Shown: positions 15,709 to 24,799 of the stretch, piece by piece
Numbering within the stretch: the first letter of the stretch is position 1
Layout of the letters: every line of letters begins with the position of its first letter
Assembly: GCA_028716065.1 (NCBI GenBank)
Contig: JAQUQN010000001.1
Location: 23,769 to 87,768, forward strand
DNA: 64,000 nucleotides
Source: Candidatus Omnitrophota bacterium
GTDB lineage: Bacteria; Omnitrophota; Gorgyraeia; 2-01-FULL-45-10
Reading direction: 5' to 3'
Notes under the pieces: model-generated
What the model saw: only the letters and a program-made list of their open reading frames with translations
What the model was told of the DNA's origin: nothing
The model's database searches: none
Position numbers and translations under genes: made by a program

Positions 15709-15852
15709 ATGGCAGAGACGGGATATTGCGTAAAATGTAAGACGAAGAAGGAGATGAAGGACACAGAGAAAGTCACGATGAAGAACAAGAGACAAGCGAT
15801 GAAGGGTAAGTGCGTGACCTGCGGTACAGGCATGTATAAGATAATGAAATAG
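15709..15852 (+). CDS. Small zinc-ribbon protein (DUF5679-like)
   Basis: The protein is 47 residues, MAETGYCVKCKTKKEM at the start and KCVTCGTGMYKIMK at the end. The two CxxC pairs (YCVKC and KCVTC) could bind zinc. This pattern is that of the DUF5679 family, whose function is unknown to me. A very strong AGAGGAGGTGA lies seven bases before the ATG. It follows a strong promoter and several hairpins, and precedes rsfS. Confidence 0.88.
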   Translation: MAETGYCVKCKTKKEMKDTEKVTMKNKRQAMKGKCVTCGTGMYKIMK

Positions 15853-15896
15853 CAGCGAGAAGAGTAAAACAGCTTCATTAAAAACGGAGAGGTGCT

Positions 15897-16295
15897 ATAG
15901 AAGCGAAGAGAAAAGCAGGGGCTATAGCCCGGGCTGCCTCCAGCAAAAAGGCGCTTGATATAGTCATTATAGATATGCGGAAGATGCCGGGTATCTGCGA
16001 CTTTTTTTTGATAGCGAGCGGCACGTCAACAACGCAGGTCAGGGCTATATCGGACAACATACAGAAAAAGCTCAAAGAATCCGGCGGAAAGCTTTATCAT
16101 ATAGAAGGCGAAAAAGAAGCATTGTGGGTTCTTTTGGACTACGGCGATGTCGTCGGTCATGTCTTTTATGACCCGACACGCCGTTTTTATGATTTGGAGC
16201 GGCTATGGGCCGATGCCCCTCAGCAACATTTTAAAGAGAGAGTAGGGAAGAAGATTCGTCATGCCAAAAGGAAAAAGAAAAAAAGGCGCTCATGA
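15897..16295 (+). CDS. rsfS: Ribosomal silencing factor RsfS, start codon unclear
   Basis: The conserved core is present (ALDIVIIDMRKMPGICDFFLIASGTSTTQVRAI, YHIEGEKEALWVLLDYGDVVGHVF). The first ATG in frame is at 15975, inside the first conserved beta strand, which would delete residues the family always has. The frame is open upstream to a stop at 15879 with no ATG, GTG or TTG. The best-placed initiator is ATA at 15897, four bases after GGAGAGG, giving about 132 residues, the normal size. RsfS binds uL14 and blocks subunit joining. An AUA start or a base error in the assembly are both possible. Confidence 0.82.
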   Translation: MEAKRKAGAIARAASSKKALDIVIIDMRKMPGICDFFLIASGTSTTQVRAISDNIQKKLKESGGKLYHIEGEKEALWVLLDYGDVVGHVFYDPTRRFYDLERLWADAPQQHFKERVGKKIRHAKRKKKKRRS

Positions 16296-17385
16296 CCTTC
16301 ACAGGGTAGAGAGAACCTTAAGGAGCCGTTTAGACGAACTCACCGCTCTATACGAGGTATCCAAGTCCATAACCTCAGCCGTGAATCTGGATAAGATGCT
16401 CAGCCTTATAGTGAGCAAGGTTGCCAGCATCATGAAGGCTGAGGTATGCATGATCCATCTCATAAACAAGGGGGACCTGAGGCTCAGGACCTCCTATGGC
16501 ATAACCGCGCGTCTGGCTGAGCTGAAGAATCCCCTGCCGGTAGACCATACCGTCGTCGACCAGGTCATAAGGACGAAGATGCCTGTAAGGGTCGAGGACC
16601 TGCAGAAACATTCTAAAAATATATTTTTCCATGTAGCCAGGAAGGGCCGCCTTCACTCGCTCCTAATAGTGCCTTTGATAGAAAAGGGAGAGCTGATAGG
16701 CGTGCTCAGCGTCATGAGCAAGCGCCGCGCGGCATATAGCATATCCGACGAAAAAGAATTGACGCTCTTCGCAAGCCAGGCCGCGGTGGCCATAGAGAAT
16801 GCCAGGCTCTTTGAAGAAGTGAGGATCAATTATCTGAACACGATGAGGCTCCTGGCATGCGTGATAGACGCCAAGGATACATATACCGAGGACCATTCCG
16901 AGCGCGTCATGCGTTCGGCACTGGCGATCGCGGACTATCTGAGCCTGTCCGCAAAGCAGAGGTCGGTCATAAGGTACGCGAGCCTTCTTCATGACATAGG
17001 AAAGATAGGCATAGACATGAGTGTCCTGCGCAAGCCGACGACCCTTAGCAAAGAAGAATGGCGGCAGATGAAACAGCATCCAAAGATAGGCGCGGATATC
17101 ATCAAACGCGCCGGATTTCTCGATGATCTTGTACCGGCGATCCTGTATCATCATGTCAAATATTCCGGCGGCGGTTATCCGATCACGAAAAAGACTAAAG
17201 AGGACCTGCCGGTAGAGGCCAGGGTGCTGGCGGTGGCCGACGCCTATGAGGCGATGGTGACGGACAGGCCTTACAGGCGCCGCATGACGAAAGACCAGGC
17301 GATAGCGGAACTGAAGAGGTGTTCCGGTTCGCAGTTTGACCCGAAAGTGGTCAACGCTCTATTAAGATATTTAACCAATACCTAG
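16261..17385 (+). CDS. GAF and HD-GYP domain protein, probable c-di-GMP phosphodiesterase
   Basis: The protein is 374 residues and overlaps rsfS by 35 bases. A GAF domain covers about 25-175. The HD-GYP domain covers about 185-370 with LLHDIGKIG and KQHPKIGADII. The family's HHExxDGxGYP reads HHVKYSGGGYP here. VADAYEAMVTDRPYR and GSQFDPKVV are also present. HD-GYP proteins hydrolyse cyclic di-GMP. The altered residues before GYP (K and S in place of the usual D) leave some doubt about full activity. Confidence 0.88.
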   Translation: MPKGKRKKGAHDLHRVERTLRSRLDELTALYEVSKSITSAVNLDKMLSLIVSKVASIMKAEVCMIHLINKGDLRLRTSYGITARLAELKNPLPVDHTVVDQVIRTKMPVRVEDLQKHSKNIFFHVARKGRLHSLLIVPLIEKGELIGVLSVMSKRRAAYSISDEKELTLFASQAAVAIENARLFEEVRINYLNTMRLLACVIDAKDTYTEDHSERVMRSALAIADYLSLSAKQRSVIRYASLLHDIGKIGIDMSVLRKPTTLSKEEWRQMKQHPKIGADIIKRAGFLDDLVPAILYHHVKYSGGGYPITKKTKEDLPVEARVLAVADAYEAMVTDRPYRRRMTKDQAIAELKRCSGSQFDPKVVNALLRYLTNT

Positions 17386-17394
17386 AATGCAAAA

Positions 17395-19077
17395 ATGTAT
17401 TATGGCGGAATCGAAAACAATATTATCTCTTTTCTCGAAAAGTCCAGCCGGTCTGTATTTTCGGACCTGAAAACGGTTCAGCTGCCGCCTCACGAATTCA
17501 AACCCGAACTGGAAATCCCGAAAGACAAGATACACGGAGACCTCGCGACGAACATAGCGATGCGGATATGCAAGTTCTCCGGTACCAACGCCATGGCCTT
17601 CGCGGATCTGTTGCGGCAGAAGATGACAGAAGGCCTTTCGGCCACTCCCCTTGCCCGCGTGATAGATAGATTGGAAGTCAAGCCACCGGGTTTCATAAAC
17701 TTTTTCTTCTCCAAGGATTATCTCGCCAGATCGCTTCTGGAGATAAAGCGCAAGAAGACCGAATTCGGCCGCGCGGCCGTAGGCAGGGGCACGAAGCTCC
17801 AGATAGAATTCGTAAGCGCCAACCCCACCGGGCCCCTTACCATAGCGCATGGCAGGCAGGCGGCAATAGGGGATTCCCTGGCGAGCATTCTGAAATTTCT
17901 CGGTTACTCCGTCGCCAAAGAGTATTATATAAACGATGAAGGCACGCAGATGGATATCCTCGGCAACTCCATCAGGATGCGGTATCGCGCACTTTGCGGC
18001 ATCAAGGAAGATTTCCCCGAGGAAAGTTACAAGGGCGCTTATGTTCTTGATATAGCCAGGGCCTTCAAGGCAAAGCATAAGAAGAAATATTTAGACACGG
18101 CCGATCTTAAGGTCTTCAGGGATTTCGGGTTGAAATGGATGATGGATGACATAAGAAAGGACCTTAAAGATTTCGGAGTGAAGTTCGATGTGTGGTATAG
18201 CCAGAAGGCCCTCGCGAAGTCCGGCAAGGTCGAAAAGGCCATCCGTTTTTTAAAAGAGAAGGGGTATATATACGAAAACGAAGGCGCCGTATGGTTCAAA
18301 TCAACGGCCTTCGGCGATGACAAGGACAGGGTGGTATACAAATCAGACGGAAAACCGACATATCTGGCGCCTGACATAGCGTACCATCTCGATAAATACA
18401 AAAGAGGGTTCAAGAAACTGATCGATATATGGGGGCCCGACCATCACGGATATATCCCGCGGATGAGATCGGCGATAAAAGCGCTCGGCTATTCGCAGGA
18501 TTCCTTATCGGTGATAATAGTCCAGCTGGCCACGTTACTGAGAGGCGGACAGCCCGTTTCGATGTCCACCAGGCAGGGCGAGTTTATAACACTCAGGGAG
18601 ATCATGGATGAAGTCGGAAAGGATGTCACGCGGTTCTGCTTTCTCATGAGGAGGGTATCGAGCCATCTTGACTTTGACGTGGAAGTGGTGAAAAAACAAT
18701 CATCGGAGAACCCCGTATACTACATCCAATACGCTCACGCGCGTATCTGGTCGATACTGGAATATTCTAGAAAGAAGAGCCTTTCGACAAAATTTGATTC
18801 CGGCCTCCTGAAAGAGGCCGAAGAGATATCGCTTTTGAGGTTATTGAGGCAGTTTCCGATGGTAGTGAGTTTGAGCGGAAAATCATTGGAGCCGTACATG
18901 GTCCTTCAGTACCTGCAGGACCTGGCAGCGGTCTTTCATTCTTTTTACAATAAACATAGAGTAGTCAACGATGACCCGGAGCTTACAAGGGCGCGCCTGG
19001 TGCTGGTAGATTGCGTGCGCATAGTCCTGGCAAACGGCTTGCGATTACTCGGTGTCTCCCTTCCGAAGAAGATGTAG
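17395..19077 (+). CDS. argS: Arginyl-tRNA synthetase
   Basis: The protein is 560 residues, class I synthetase. The order is: N-terminal Add-1 domain; SANPTGPLTIAHGRQAAIGDSLA with the HIGH-equivalent HGR; IWGPDHHGYIPRM; MSTRQGEF as the KMSKS-equivalent; and the anticodon-binding DALR domain (QYAHARIWSIL, VLVDCVRIVLANGLRLLGV). Length and motifs are normal. Confidence 0.97.
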   Translation: MYYGGIENNIISFLEKSSRSVFSDLKTVQLPPHEFKPELEIPKDKIHGDLATNIAMRICKFSGTNAMAFADLLRQKMTEGLSATPLARVIDRLEVKPPGFINFFFSKDYLARSLLEIKRKKTEFGRAAVGRGTKLQIEFVSANPTGPLTIAHGRQAAIGDSLASILKFLGYSVAKEYYINDEGTQMDILGNSIRMRYRALCGIKEDFPEESYKGAYVLDIARAFKAKHKKKYLDTADLKVFRDFGLKWMMDDIRKDLKDFGVKFDVWYSQKALAKSGKVEKAIRFLKEKGYIYENEGAVWFKSTAFGDDKDRVVYKSDGKPTYLAPDIAYHLDKYKRGFKKLIDIWGPDHHGYIPRMRSAIKALGYSQDSLSVIIVQLATLLRGGQPVSMSTRQGEFITLREIMDEVGKDVTRFCFLMRRVSSHLDFDVEVVKKQSSENPVYYIQYAHARIWSILEYSRKKSLSTKFDSGLLKEAEEISLLRLLRQFPMVVSLSGKSLEPYMVLQYLQDLAAVFHSFYNKHRVVNDDPELTRARLVLVDCVRIVLANGLRLLGVSLPKKM

Positions 19078-19103
19078 TTAATTTTCAACATCCCGCGTAC
19101 GAT

Positions 19104-21002
19104 ATGTTCGACTCAATCAAAATATACCTTAATGAAGAGATAGACGTGGAGAAGCTGTCGGCGGACCTCGTCGATTACGGATATCGCCATTGTAAGCGCG
19201 TCGCCGAAGAAGGCGATTTTTCCCGTCTGGGAGATACGATAACGATATACCCGCTCACATTTGAGTATCCCCTGAGGATCGAGCTTGAACATGATAAGGT
19301 CGAAAAGATACGAAGCGTCGATCCGATAACCTATGAAGTTGCCGAAGAACATAACGTAGCCATAATACTTCCCATAAGGGGCATTGCCAGGACCAGGATA
19401 CGGCGTAAGACGGCCTTAAGCGGCGAAGAGTCGCCCATAGATAATTTCGTGGACATCGAACCCGGCGACCACGTGGTCCACATAGACCATGGGATCGGGT
19501 TATATCTGGGCATAGAGAAGATAAAGGTAGATAAAAATTACGCCGACCACCTCGTCGTGGAATACTCGGGCGGCGACAGACTATATGTCCCGTTTTCCGA
19601 CCTAGACAAGATACAGAAATATCTCGGTTTCGAAAAGAGGCCGCCGAGACTTTATAAGCTGGGGTCCAAACTATGGAAGAGGGCCAAGGACGCGGCCAGG
19701 TCCGGCGTGTACAAGGTGGCGGTCGAACTTCTGGAACTCGAGGCCAGGCGTAGCGCCGCGGAAGGTTTTAAGTTTTCCTACGACAAAGAGTGGCAGACGG
19801 ATTTCGAAAAGGAATTTCCTTATAAGGAGACGCCGGACCAGGCTCGTTCAACGCTTGAGGTAAAGAGCGACATGGAGTCGGCCAAGCCGATGGACAGGCT
19901 CCTCTGCGGTGATGTGGGATACGGAAAGACCGAGGTGGCGCTTCGCGCGATCTTCAAGGCGGTCATGGATAATAAGCAGGTCGCGATGCTGGTGCCCACG
20001 ACGATACTGGCGGAGCAGCATTACAATACATTTACGGCCAGGATGAAGAAATATCCGGTGAATGTGGAGATGCTTTCGAGATTCCGTTCCAGGGAGGAAC
20101 AGTCGAGGACCGTGGAACGCATCGCAGGCGGTCAGGTGGATGTCGTCATAGGAACGCACCGTTTGTTGTCGGGAGATATAAAGTTCAGGGACCTTGGCCT
20201 GGTGGTAATAGACGAAGAACAGCGTTTCGGCGTGCGGCACAAAGAACACCTGAAGCGCCTCCGCGCGACCGTGGATGTCCTGACTCTTACGGCCACGCCC
20301 ATACCGAGGACGCTCTATCTGGCCCTCATGGGCGGAAGGGATATATCGATAATAAACACGCCTCCTTCCGAAAGGCAGCCCATCGAGACGCAAGTGGCCA
20401 ATTATGACGAATCCCTGATAAGAGACGCCATATTGAAAGAGAAGAAGAGAAGGGGGCAGGTCTTTTTCGTCCATAACAGGATAGAGGGAATAGAAAGAAT
20501 AGCCGAAAATATATCCCGGCTTGTTCCGGAAGTGAGTGTGGCGGTGGGGCACGGCAGGATGCCCGAGAAGGCCCTGGAGAAGACCACCTTGAGTTTCATG
20601 AAAGGCGATATCGACTGCCTGGTATCGACGACCATCATCGAATCCGGCATAGACATTCCCAATGCCAATACCATCATAATCAACAGGGCCGACACGTTCG
20701 GACTGGCCGACCTTTATCAGTTAAGGGGCAGGGTGGGCCGCTTCAACCGCGCCGCGTACGCCTATCTACTGATACCTAAAAAATTTGTCCTGAGCGCCGA
20801 ATCCCAGAAGAGGCTCTCCGCCATAAGGAAGTTTCAGGAACTCGGTTCCGGATTTAAGCTCGCGATGGAGGACCTCCAGATACGCGGAGCCGGGAACATC
20901 CTCGGCACCGAACAGCACGGCTATATTTATGCCGTAGGTTTCGATCTCTACTGCCGGCTGCTCAAGGGCGCTGTCGAGAGCTTCAAGAAAAATACGAAGT
21001 AG
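19104..21002 (+). CDS. mfd: Shortened transcription-repair coupling factor (Mfd-like)
   Basis: The protein is about 632 residues, against roughly 1,150 in full Mfd. It begins with a D1b-like piece (VDYGYRHCKRVAEEGDFSRLG ... YPLRIELEHDKVEKIRSVDP). The CarD-like RNAP-interacting domain follows (PGDHVVHIDHGIGLYLGIE). The complete RecG-like translocase carries MDRLLCGDVGYGKTEVALRA, VVIDEEQRFGVRHKE, LTATPIPRTL, STTIIESGIDIPNANTIII and DLYQLRGRVGR. The UvrB-like D2 with its UvrA contact and the C-terminal D7 are missing. The TAG stop lies inside a palindromic repeat (20999-21063). Start at ATG 19104 is the likeliest; the frame is open into argS. It could remove stalled polymerase without recruiting UvrA. 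Confidence 0.88.
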   Translation: MFDSIKIYLNEEIDVEKLSADLVDYGYRHCKRVAEEGDFSRLGDTITIYPLTFEYPLRIELEHDKVEKIRSVDPITYEVAEEHNVAIILPIRGIARTRIRRKTALSGEESPIDNFVDIEPGDHVVHIDHGIGLYLGIEKIKVDKNYADHLVVEYSGGDRLYVPFSDLDKIQKYLGFEKRPPRLYKLGSKLWKRAKDAARSGVYKVAVELLELEARRSAAEGFKFSYDKEWQTDFEKEFPYKETPDQARSTLEVKSDMESAKPMDRLLCGDVGYGKTEVALRAIFKAVMDNKQVAMLVPTTILAEQHYNTFTARMKKYPVNVEMLSRFRSREEQSRTVERIAGGQVDVVIGTHRLLSGDIKFRDLGLVVIDEEQRFGVRHKEHLKRLRATVDVLTLTATPIPRTLYLALMGGRDISIINTPPSERQPIETQVANYDESLIRDAILKEKKRRGQVFFVHNRIEGIERIAENISRLVPEVSVAVGHGRMPEKALEKTTLSFMKGDIDCLVSTTIIESGIDIPNANTIIINRADTFGLADLYQLRGRVGRFNRAAYAYLLIPKKFVLSAESQKRLSAIRKFQELGSGFKLAMEDLQIRGAGNILGTEQHGYIYAVGFDLYCRLLKGAVESFKKNTK

Positions 21003-21063
21003 GGCATTCTGCTTCGCCCTTCAAGTAGCAATAGATGGTAGGGCTTCGCAGGAATGTCCCTAC
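20999..21063 (+). repeat. Palindromic repeat spanning the mfd stop codon
   Basis: GTAGGGCATTCTGCTTCGCCCT at the left pairs imperfectly with AGGGCTTCGCAGGAATG and TCCCTAC at the right. The mfd TAG is bases 2-4 of the left arm. Confidence 0.7.
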
Positions 21064-21117
21064 AAAGCCATACCCGAATTTTACGTGTTGATTGGCGAAG
21101 TAGGACAACTTTATCGG

Positions 21118-21146
21118 TTGATAACAACGGATTTTCGTGGTATTAT
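21118..21146 (+). promoter_or_regulatory. Sigma-70 type promoter overlapping the first ATG of the parvulin gene
   Basis: TTGATA (21118-21123), a 17-base spacer and TATTAT (21141-21146). The predicted start falls at about 21153-21154, where a second in-frame ATG begins, so the mRNA would be leaderless. Confidence 0.55.
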
Positions 21147-21153
21147 GAATTAC

Positions 21154-22032
21154 ATGAAATACAAAATATCGATATTATTACTGATAAGCGTGATCGGCGT
21201 ATCGCTGTGGACCGGTTGCGTGAAAAAACCTTCGCCCGATGATAAGGTCCTGGCGGAGGTGAGCAGCAAATTTATCACGGTAAACGACCTGAAGAAGAGG
21301 ATAAGTAAATTACCTCCCTATTATCAGGATATAATCAACAAAAATAAGAAAAAATTCCTGGACGAGACGATCGTGGAGATACTTTTTTACGAAGAGGCCA
21401 TCAGAAAGGGCCTTGACAGGGATAAGGAATTCAAGGAGATCATGTATGAGGCAAAGAAGAAGATCCTTATAGCCAAACTCATAAAGACGGAGGTCGAGGA
21501 CAAGATAACCGTTTCCGATGAGGAGGCACGGAAGTTCTACGAGGCCAACAAGGAGAATTTCAAATCACCGGAACTCTGGCGGGCCTCGCACATTCTCGTC
21601 GCTACGGAAGGCGAAGCGAAAGAGATCCAGAATGAACTGGCGAAAGGCGCCAGTTTTGAAGAACTTGCCAGGACGCGCTCGATGGACGCCACTGCCAGCC
21701 GCGGAGGAGATGTCGGGTATTTCCGGATGGGCCAGGTCGTTCCGGAGTTCGAAAAGGCCGCCCTCAAGTTAAAACCCGGCGAAGTGAGCGGTATAGTGCA
21801 GACCCAGTTCGGTTACCATATTATAAAACTTACGGATAAGAAAGAACCCGGCGTAGAGACTTATGATAAGGTCAAGCAGGCCATCGAGGATGAATTGAAG
21901 AAGCGCAGGCGAAGCGAGTTATTCGATGAGCTCGTGGAGAAGCTGAAGAATAAATACAGGGTATCGATCAAAGAGAATGTTTTTAACGCCCTGGAGGACC
22001 TGGAAGGCGGTAAAAGAGTGGATGAGAAATGA
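21154..22032 (+). CDS. Peptidyl-prolyl isomerase lipoprotein (PrsA/parvulin type)
   Basis: The protein is about 292 residues. The signal peptide ends in the lipobox LWTGC (Cys anchored at about residue 20). A helical SurA_N-like region follows, then a rotamase domain: RASHILVATEGEAKEIQNEL, SRGGDVGYFRMGQVVPEFE and FGYHIIKLTDKKE. It should fold secreted proteins in the periplasm. An ATG nine bases upstream (21145) is an alternative start, but it lies inside the -10 box of the predicted promoter. The next gene is a second parvulin, overlapping by four bases. Confidence 0.92.
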   Translation: MKYKISILLLISVIGVSLWTGCVKKPSPDDKVLAEVSSKFITVNDLKKRISKLPPYYQDIINKNKKKFLDETIVEILFYEEAIRKGLDRDKEFKEIMYEAKKKILIAKLIKTEVEDKITVSDEEARKFYEANKENFKSPELWRASHILVATEGEAKEIQNELAKGASFEELARTRSMDATASRGGDVGYFRMGQVVPEFEKAALKLKPGEVSGIVQTQFGYHIIKLTDKKEPGVETYDKVKQAIEDELKKRRRSELFDELVEKLKNKYRVSIKENVFNALEDLEGGKRVDEK

Positions 22033-22988
22033 AGAGTGTTAAGAAGGCCGTAAACTGCGCGCTATTCATCTTTTTCATGACTGCGTCCTGTCTATCGTTC
22101 GGCGATGTCATAGATAAGATAGCTATCGTCGTGAACAACGAAGTGATAACGCAGAGAGAGATAGATTCGATGCTTCAGCCGGTATACGAACAGTACCGGA
22201 CGATATATTATGGCGATGAATTGATCAAAAAGCTGGAAGATGCCAGAAAGAGGATAGTGAACCAATTGATAGAGGATAAGCTCATATTCAGCGAGGCCAA
22301 GAAGTTGAACATGGAAATAGGCGAGAAAGAGATAGACGCCAAGGTCCAGGAGACGATAGAACGCGTTGGCGGAAACAGGCAGTTCGAGGCGTTGCTGAGA
22401 GAACAGAATATCACATTGAAGAGCCTGAAGACCCGTTATGCGGAACAGCTGATGGTGAGGCGCCTGGTAGACCAGAAGGTGGGTTCGACGATCGTCGTCT
22501 CTCCACTCGAGATAAGCGAATATTATGAAAAACATAAAAGCGAATTTATACAGCCGCATGAAGTAAAATTGAGCAATATATTGGTAAGGCCGAAACCCGG
22601 CGCCGAACCGGCCGAAGCGCTGAAACTCGCCAGGGACATCCACCAGCGGCTGCGTGACGGCTGCGACTTCGCGGGCCTGGCCAAGGAATATTCCGAAGGG
22701 CCGAACGGGTCCGGCGGCGGTTCGATGGGCTACGTGAAGAAAGGCGACCTGATGCCGGAAATAGAAGAGACCGTATTCAAGCTTAAAGAAGGCGAGATAT
22801 CCCCAGTCATACAGACGAGCGTGGGTTACCACATATTCAAGGTAGACCAGAGAAAGGACCGGGCCTTCAGGCAACTTTCGGAAGTCCGCCATGAAGTAGA
22901 GAACGCGTTGTTCAGAGAGAAAGTAAAAGAGAAGCTCAAAGGCTGGCTTGAGAATCTGAGAAAAAATGCCTACATCGCCTTCAAGTAG
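22029..22988 (+). CDS. SurA-like periplasmic peptidyl-prolyl isomerase
   Basis: The protein is 319 residues. A signal peptide ending near CLSFG is followed by the SurA N-terminal motif DKIAIVVNNEVITQREIDSM, a helical chaperone region and one parvulin domain (EVKLSNILVRPKPG, GSGGGSMGYVKKGDLMPEIE, SVGYHIFKVDQRKD). E. coli SurA has two parvulin domains; this has one. It is likely to help outer-membrane protein folding. It overlaps pdxA by 23 bases. Confidence 0.9.
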   Translation: MKSVKKAVNCALFIFFMTASCLSFGDVIDKIAIVVNNEVITQREIDSMLQPVYEQYRTIYYGDELIKKLEDARKRIVNQLIEDKLIFSEAKKLNMEIGEKEIDAKVQETIERVGGNRQFEALLREQNITLKSLKTRYAEQLMVRRLVDQKVGSTIVVSPLEISEYYEKHKSEFIQPHEVKLSNILVRPKPGAEPAEALKLARDIHQRLRDGCDFAGLAKEYSEGPNGSGGGSMGYVKKGDLMPEIEETVFKLKEGEISPVIQTSVGYHIFKVDQRKDRAFRQLSEVRHEVENALFREKVKEKLKGWLENLRKNAYIAFK

Positions 22989-23931
22989 ACGGGCCGTCTT
23001 AGTAACGATAGGTGATCCCGCGGGTATCGGCCCTGAAGTCACGCTGAAAGCCATCTCAAAGATAAAACCCTCCTTAAAGAAACGCCTCCTCGTCATCGGA
23101 GACAGATTCGTGGTCGATGAGGCCAAAAAAGTCCTGGGCCTTAGGATCGACATTCCGTTATTGGACATCTCAAACATATCACCCAAAGATTTTACCTACG
23201 GGGTCTCCCGGCCGGAATTCGGCGCCGCTTCTATGGAATATATCGACAGGGCCCTGGAGATACTGAAAAAGGGCGGGGCCGGCTCTTTGGTCACGGCGCC
23301 GGTGAATAAATATTCGATAAGCTCCGCGGGATACGCCGATTTCCAGGGGCATACCGAATATCTGGCCGGCAAGACATCCACCAGGGATTATGCCATGATG
23401 TTCGTGGGCGAAAAGTTGAAAGTTGTATTGGCGACGAGGCACATCCCTTTAGGAGATGTGCCTAAAACGCTTTCCGTAAAATCTTTATCCGCATCGATCG
23501 CGCTGGCGCACGAGAGTTTAAAGAGATATTTCGGCATACGTGATCCTAGGATCGCAATTTGCGGGCTCAATCCCCACGCCGGAGAAGGCGGTAAGTTCGG
23601 CGATGAGGAAAAGACCATCATCAAACCGGCCATGCGTCTCGTCTCAAGGAAAGGGGGGAAGGTTTACGGTCCCTATCCTTCCGATACCGCTTTTTATCAG
23701 GTGCTTCAAGGGAGGTTTGACGCGGTGGTCGCGATGTATCACGACCAGGGGCTCATCCCTTTCAAGATGCTCTATTTCACGACCGGCGTGAACATGACGC
23801 TGGGGCTTCCGTTCATCCGGACATCACCCGACCACGGGACCGCGTTCGACATAGCCGGCAAGGGCAAGGCCGATCCCGCCTCCATGGCGGCAGCGATTGG
23901 GCTAGCCTGCCGCCTGACATTCAAAGAATAA
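22966..23931 (+). CDS. pdxA: 4-hydroxythreonine-4-phosphate dehydrogenase
   Basis: The protein is 321 residues with VTIGDPAGIGPEVTLKAI, metal-ligand regions QGHTEYLA, CGLNPHAGEGG, MYHDQGLIPFKML and TSPDHGTAFDIAGKGKAD. It oxidises 4-phosphohydroxy-threonine in pyridoxal phosphate synthesis. It is followed one base later by rsmA, a pairing also known from enterobacteria (surA-pdxA-rsmA). The same surA-like, pdxA, rsmA order occurs here. Confidence 0.96.
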   Translation: MPTSPSSRRAVLVTIGDPAGIGPEVTLKAISKIKPSLKKRLLVIGDRFVVDEAKKVLGLRIDIPLLDISNISPKDFTYGVSRPEFGAASMEYIDRALEILKKGGAGSLVTAPVNKYSISSAGYADFQGHTEYLAGKTSTRDYAMMFVGEKLKVVLATRHIPLGDVPKTLSVKSLSASIALAHESLKRYFGIRDPRIAICGLNPHAGEGGKFGDEEKTIIKPAMRLVSRKGGKVYGPYPSDTAFYQVLQGRFDAVVAMYHDQGLIPFKMLYFTTGVNMTLGLPFIRTSPDHGTAFDIAGKGKADPASMAAAIGLACRLTFKE

Positions 23932-23932
23932 C

Positions 23933-24772
23933 ATGCTGAAAGAGAGCGAACTGAAAACCCTGTTTTTGAAGCACGGTTTCAAACCCCTTAAAAGGTTCGG
24001 CGAAAATTATCTTATCGACGGGAACATAAAGGACAAGATAATAAAAGAAGCCGGGGTCAAAAAAGGTGAGACGGTCCTTGAGATAGGGCCGGGCATGGGC
24101 GAGCTGACCATGGACCTGGCGGAGAGCGCGGCAGATGTATACGCCGTCGAGAAGGACCCGAAGGCCTTTCTGATACTGAAGGGACTGACAGGCGTCGTCC
24201 GCCCGAATTTAAAGATCTTTCAGCAGGATATCCTGGATTTCAGTTTCAAGTCCATCTCTTCGCCCAAAAATGTCAGGGTGATAGGGAACCTGCCGTACTA
24301 TATCACGACTCCTATAGTAGAATATCTCATCCGGAATAAAAGATATATAAAGGACATACTCATCACCGTGCAGAAAGAAGTGGCCGACCGCCTGCTCGCC
24401 TCTCCCGGAAATAAAGATTACGCCTCCATAAGTTGTTTTGTTCAATATCATACCAGGCCAGCCTATATCTACACGATAAAACGCACCTCTTTTTACCCGG
24501 AACCGGGCGTGGATTCCAGCCTCATACGGCTCGATGTGCTCGAGAAGCCATCTGTGAGCGTGGATGATGAAGAGTTATTCTTCAAGATAATCAGGGGCGC
24601 GTTTAACCAGAGAAGAAAGACGGTCATCAATTCGCTTTCCCGCCGCGATGTTCTCGACATGCCTAAAGAAGAACTGGCTAAGATCCTCCGCGAGGCTGAA
24701 ATAGACCCTACCCAGCGCCCCGAACATTTGAGCCTCGCAGATTTCGCCAGGATCGCGAACGCCGTGGCGTAA
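23933..24772 (+). CDS. rsmA: 16S rRNA dimethyladenosine transferase
   Basis: The protein is 279 residues, RsmA/KsgA family. SAM-binding VLEIGPGMGELT, YAVEKD, catalytic GNLPYYITTPIV and the C-terminal FNQRRKTVINSL are all present. It dimethylates two adenines near the 3' end of 16S rRNA. It ends a run of coupled genes; the following 690 bases are non-coding. Confidence 0.96.
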   Translation: MLKESELKTLFLKHGFKPLKRFGENYLIDGNIKDKIIKEAGVKKGETVLEIGPGMGELTMDLAESAADVYAVEKDPKAFLILKGLTGVVRPNLKIFQQDILDFSFKSISSPKNVRVIGNLPYYITTPIVEYLIRNKRYIKDILITVQKEVADRLLASPGNKDYASISCFVQYHTRPAYIYTIKRTSFYPEPGVDSSLIRLDVLEKPSVSVDDEELFFKIIRGAFNQRRKTVINSLSRRDVLDMPKEELAKILREAEIDPTQRPEHLSLADFARIANAVA

Positions 24773-24799
24773 TATTATTTTTGTATCTCCTCGCTTAGC

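Noticed and set aside
15520..15795. A 91-residue minus-strand frame across the repeat leader
   Set aside because: It only translates the tandem hairpins and the reverse of the DUF5679 gene.
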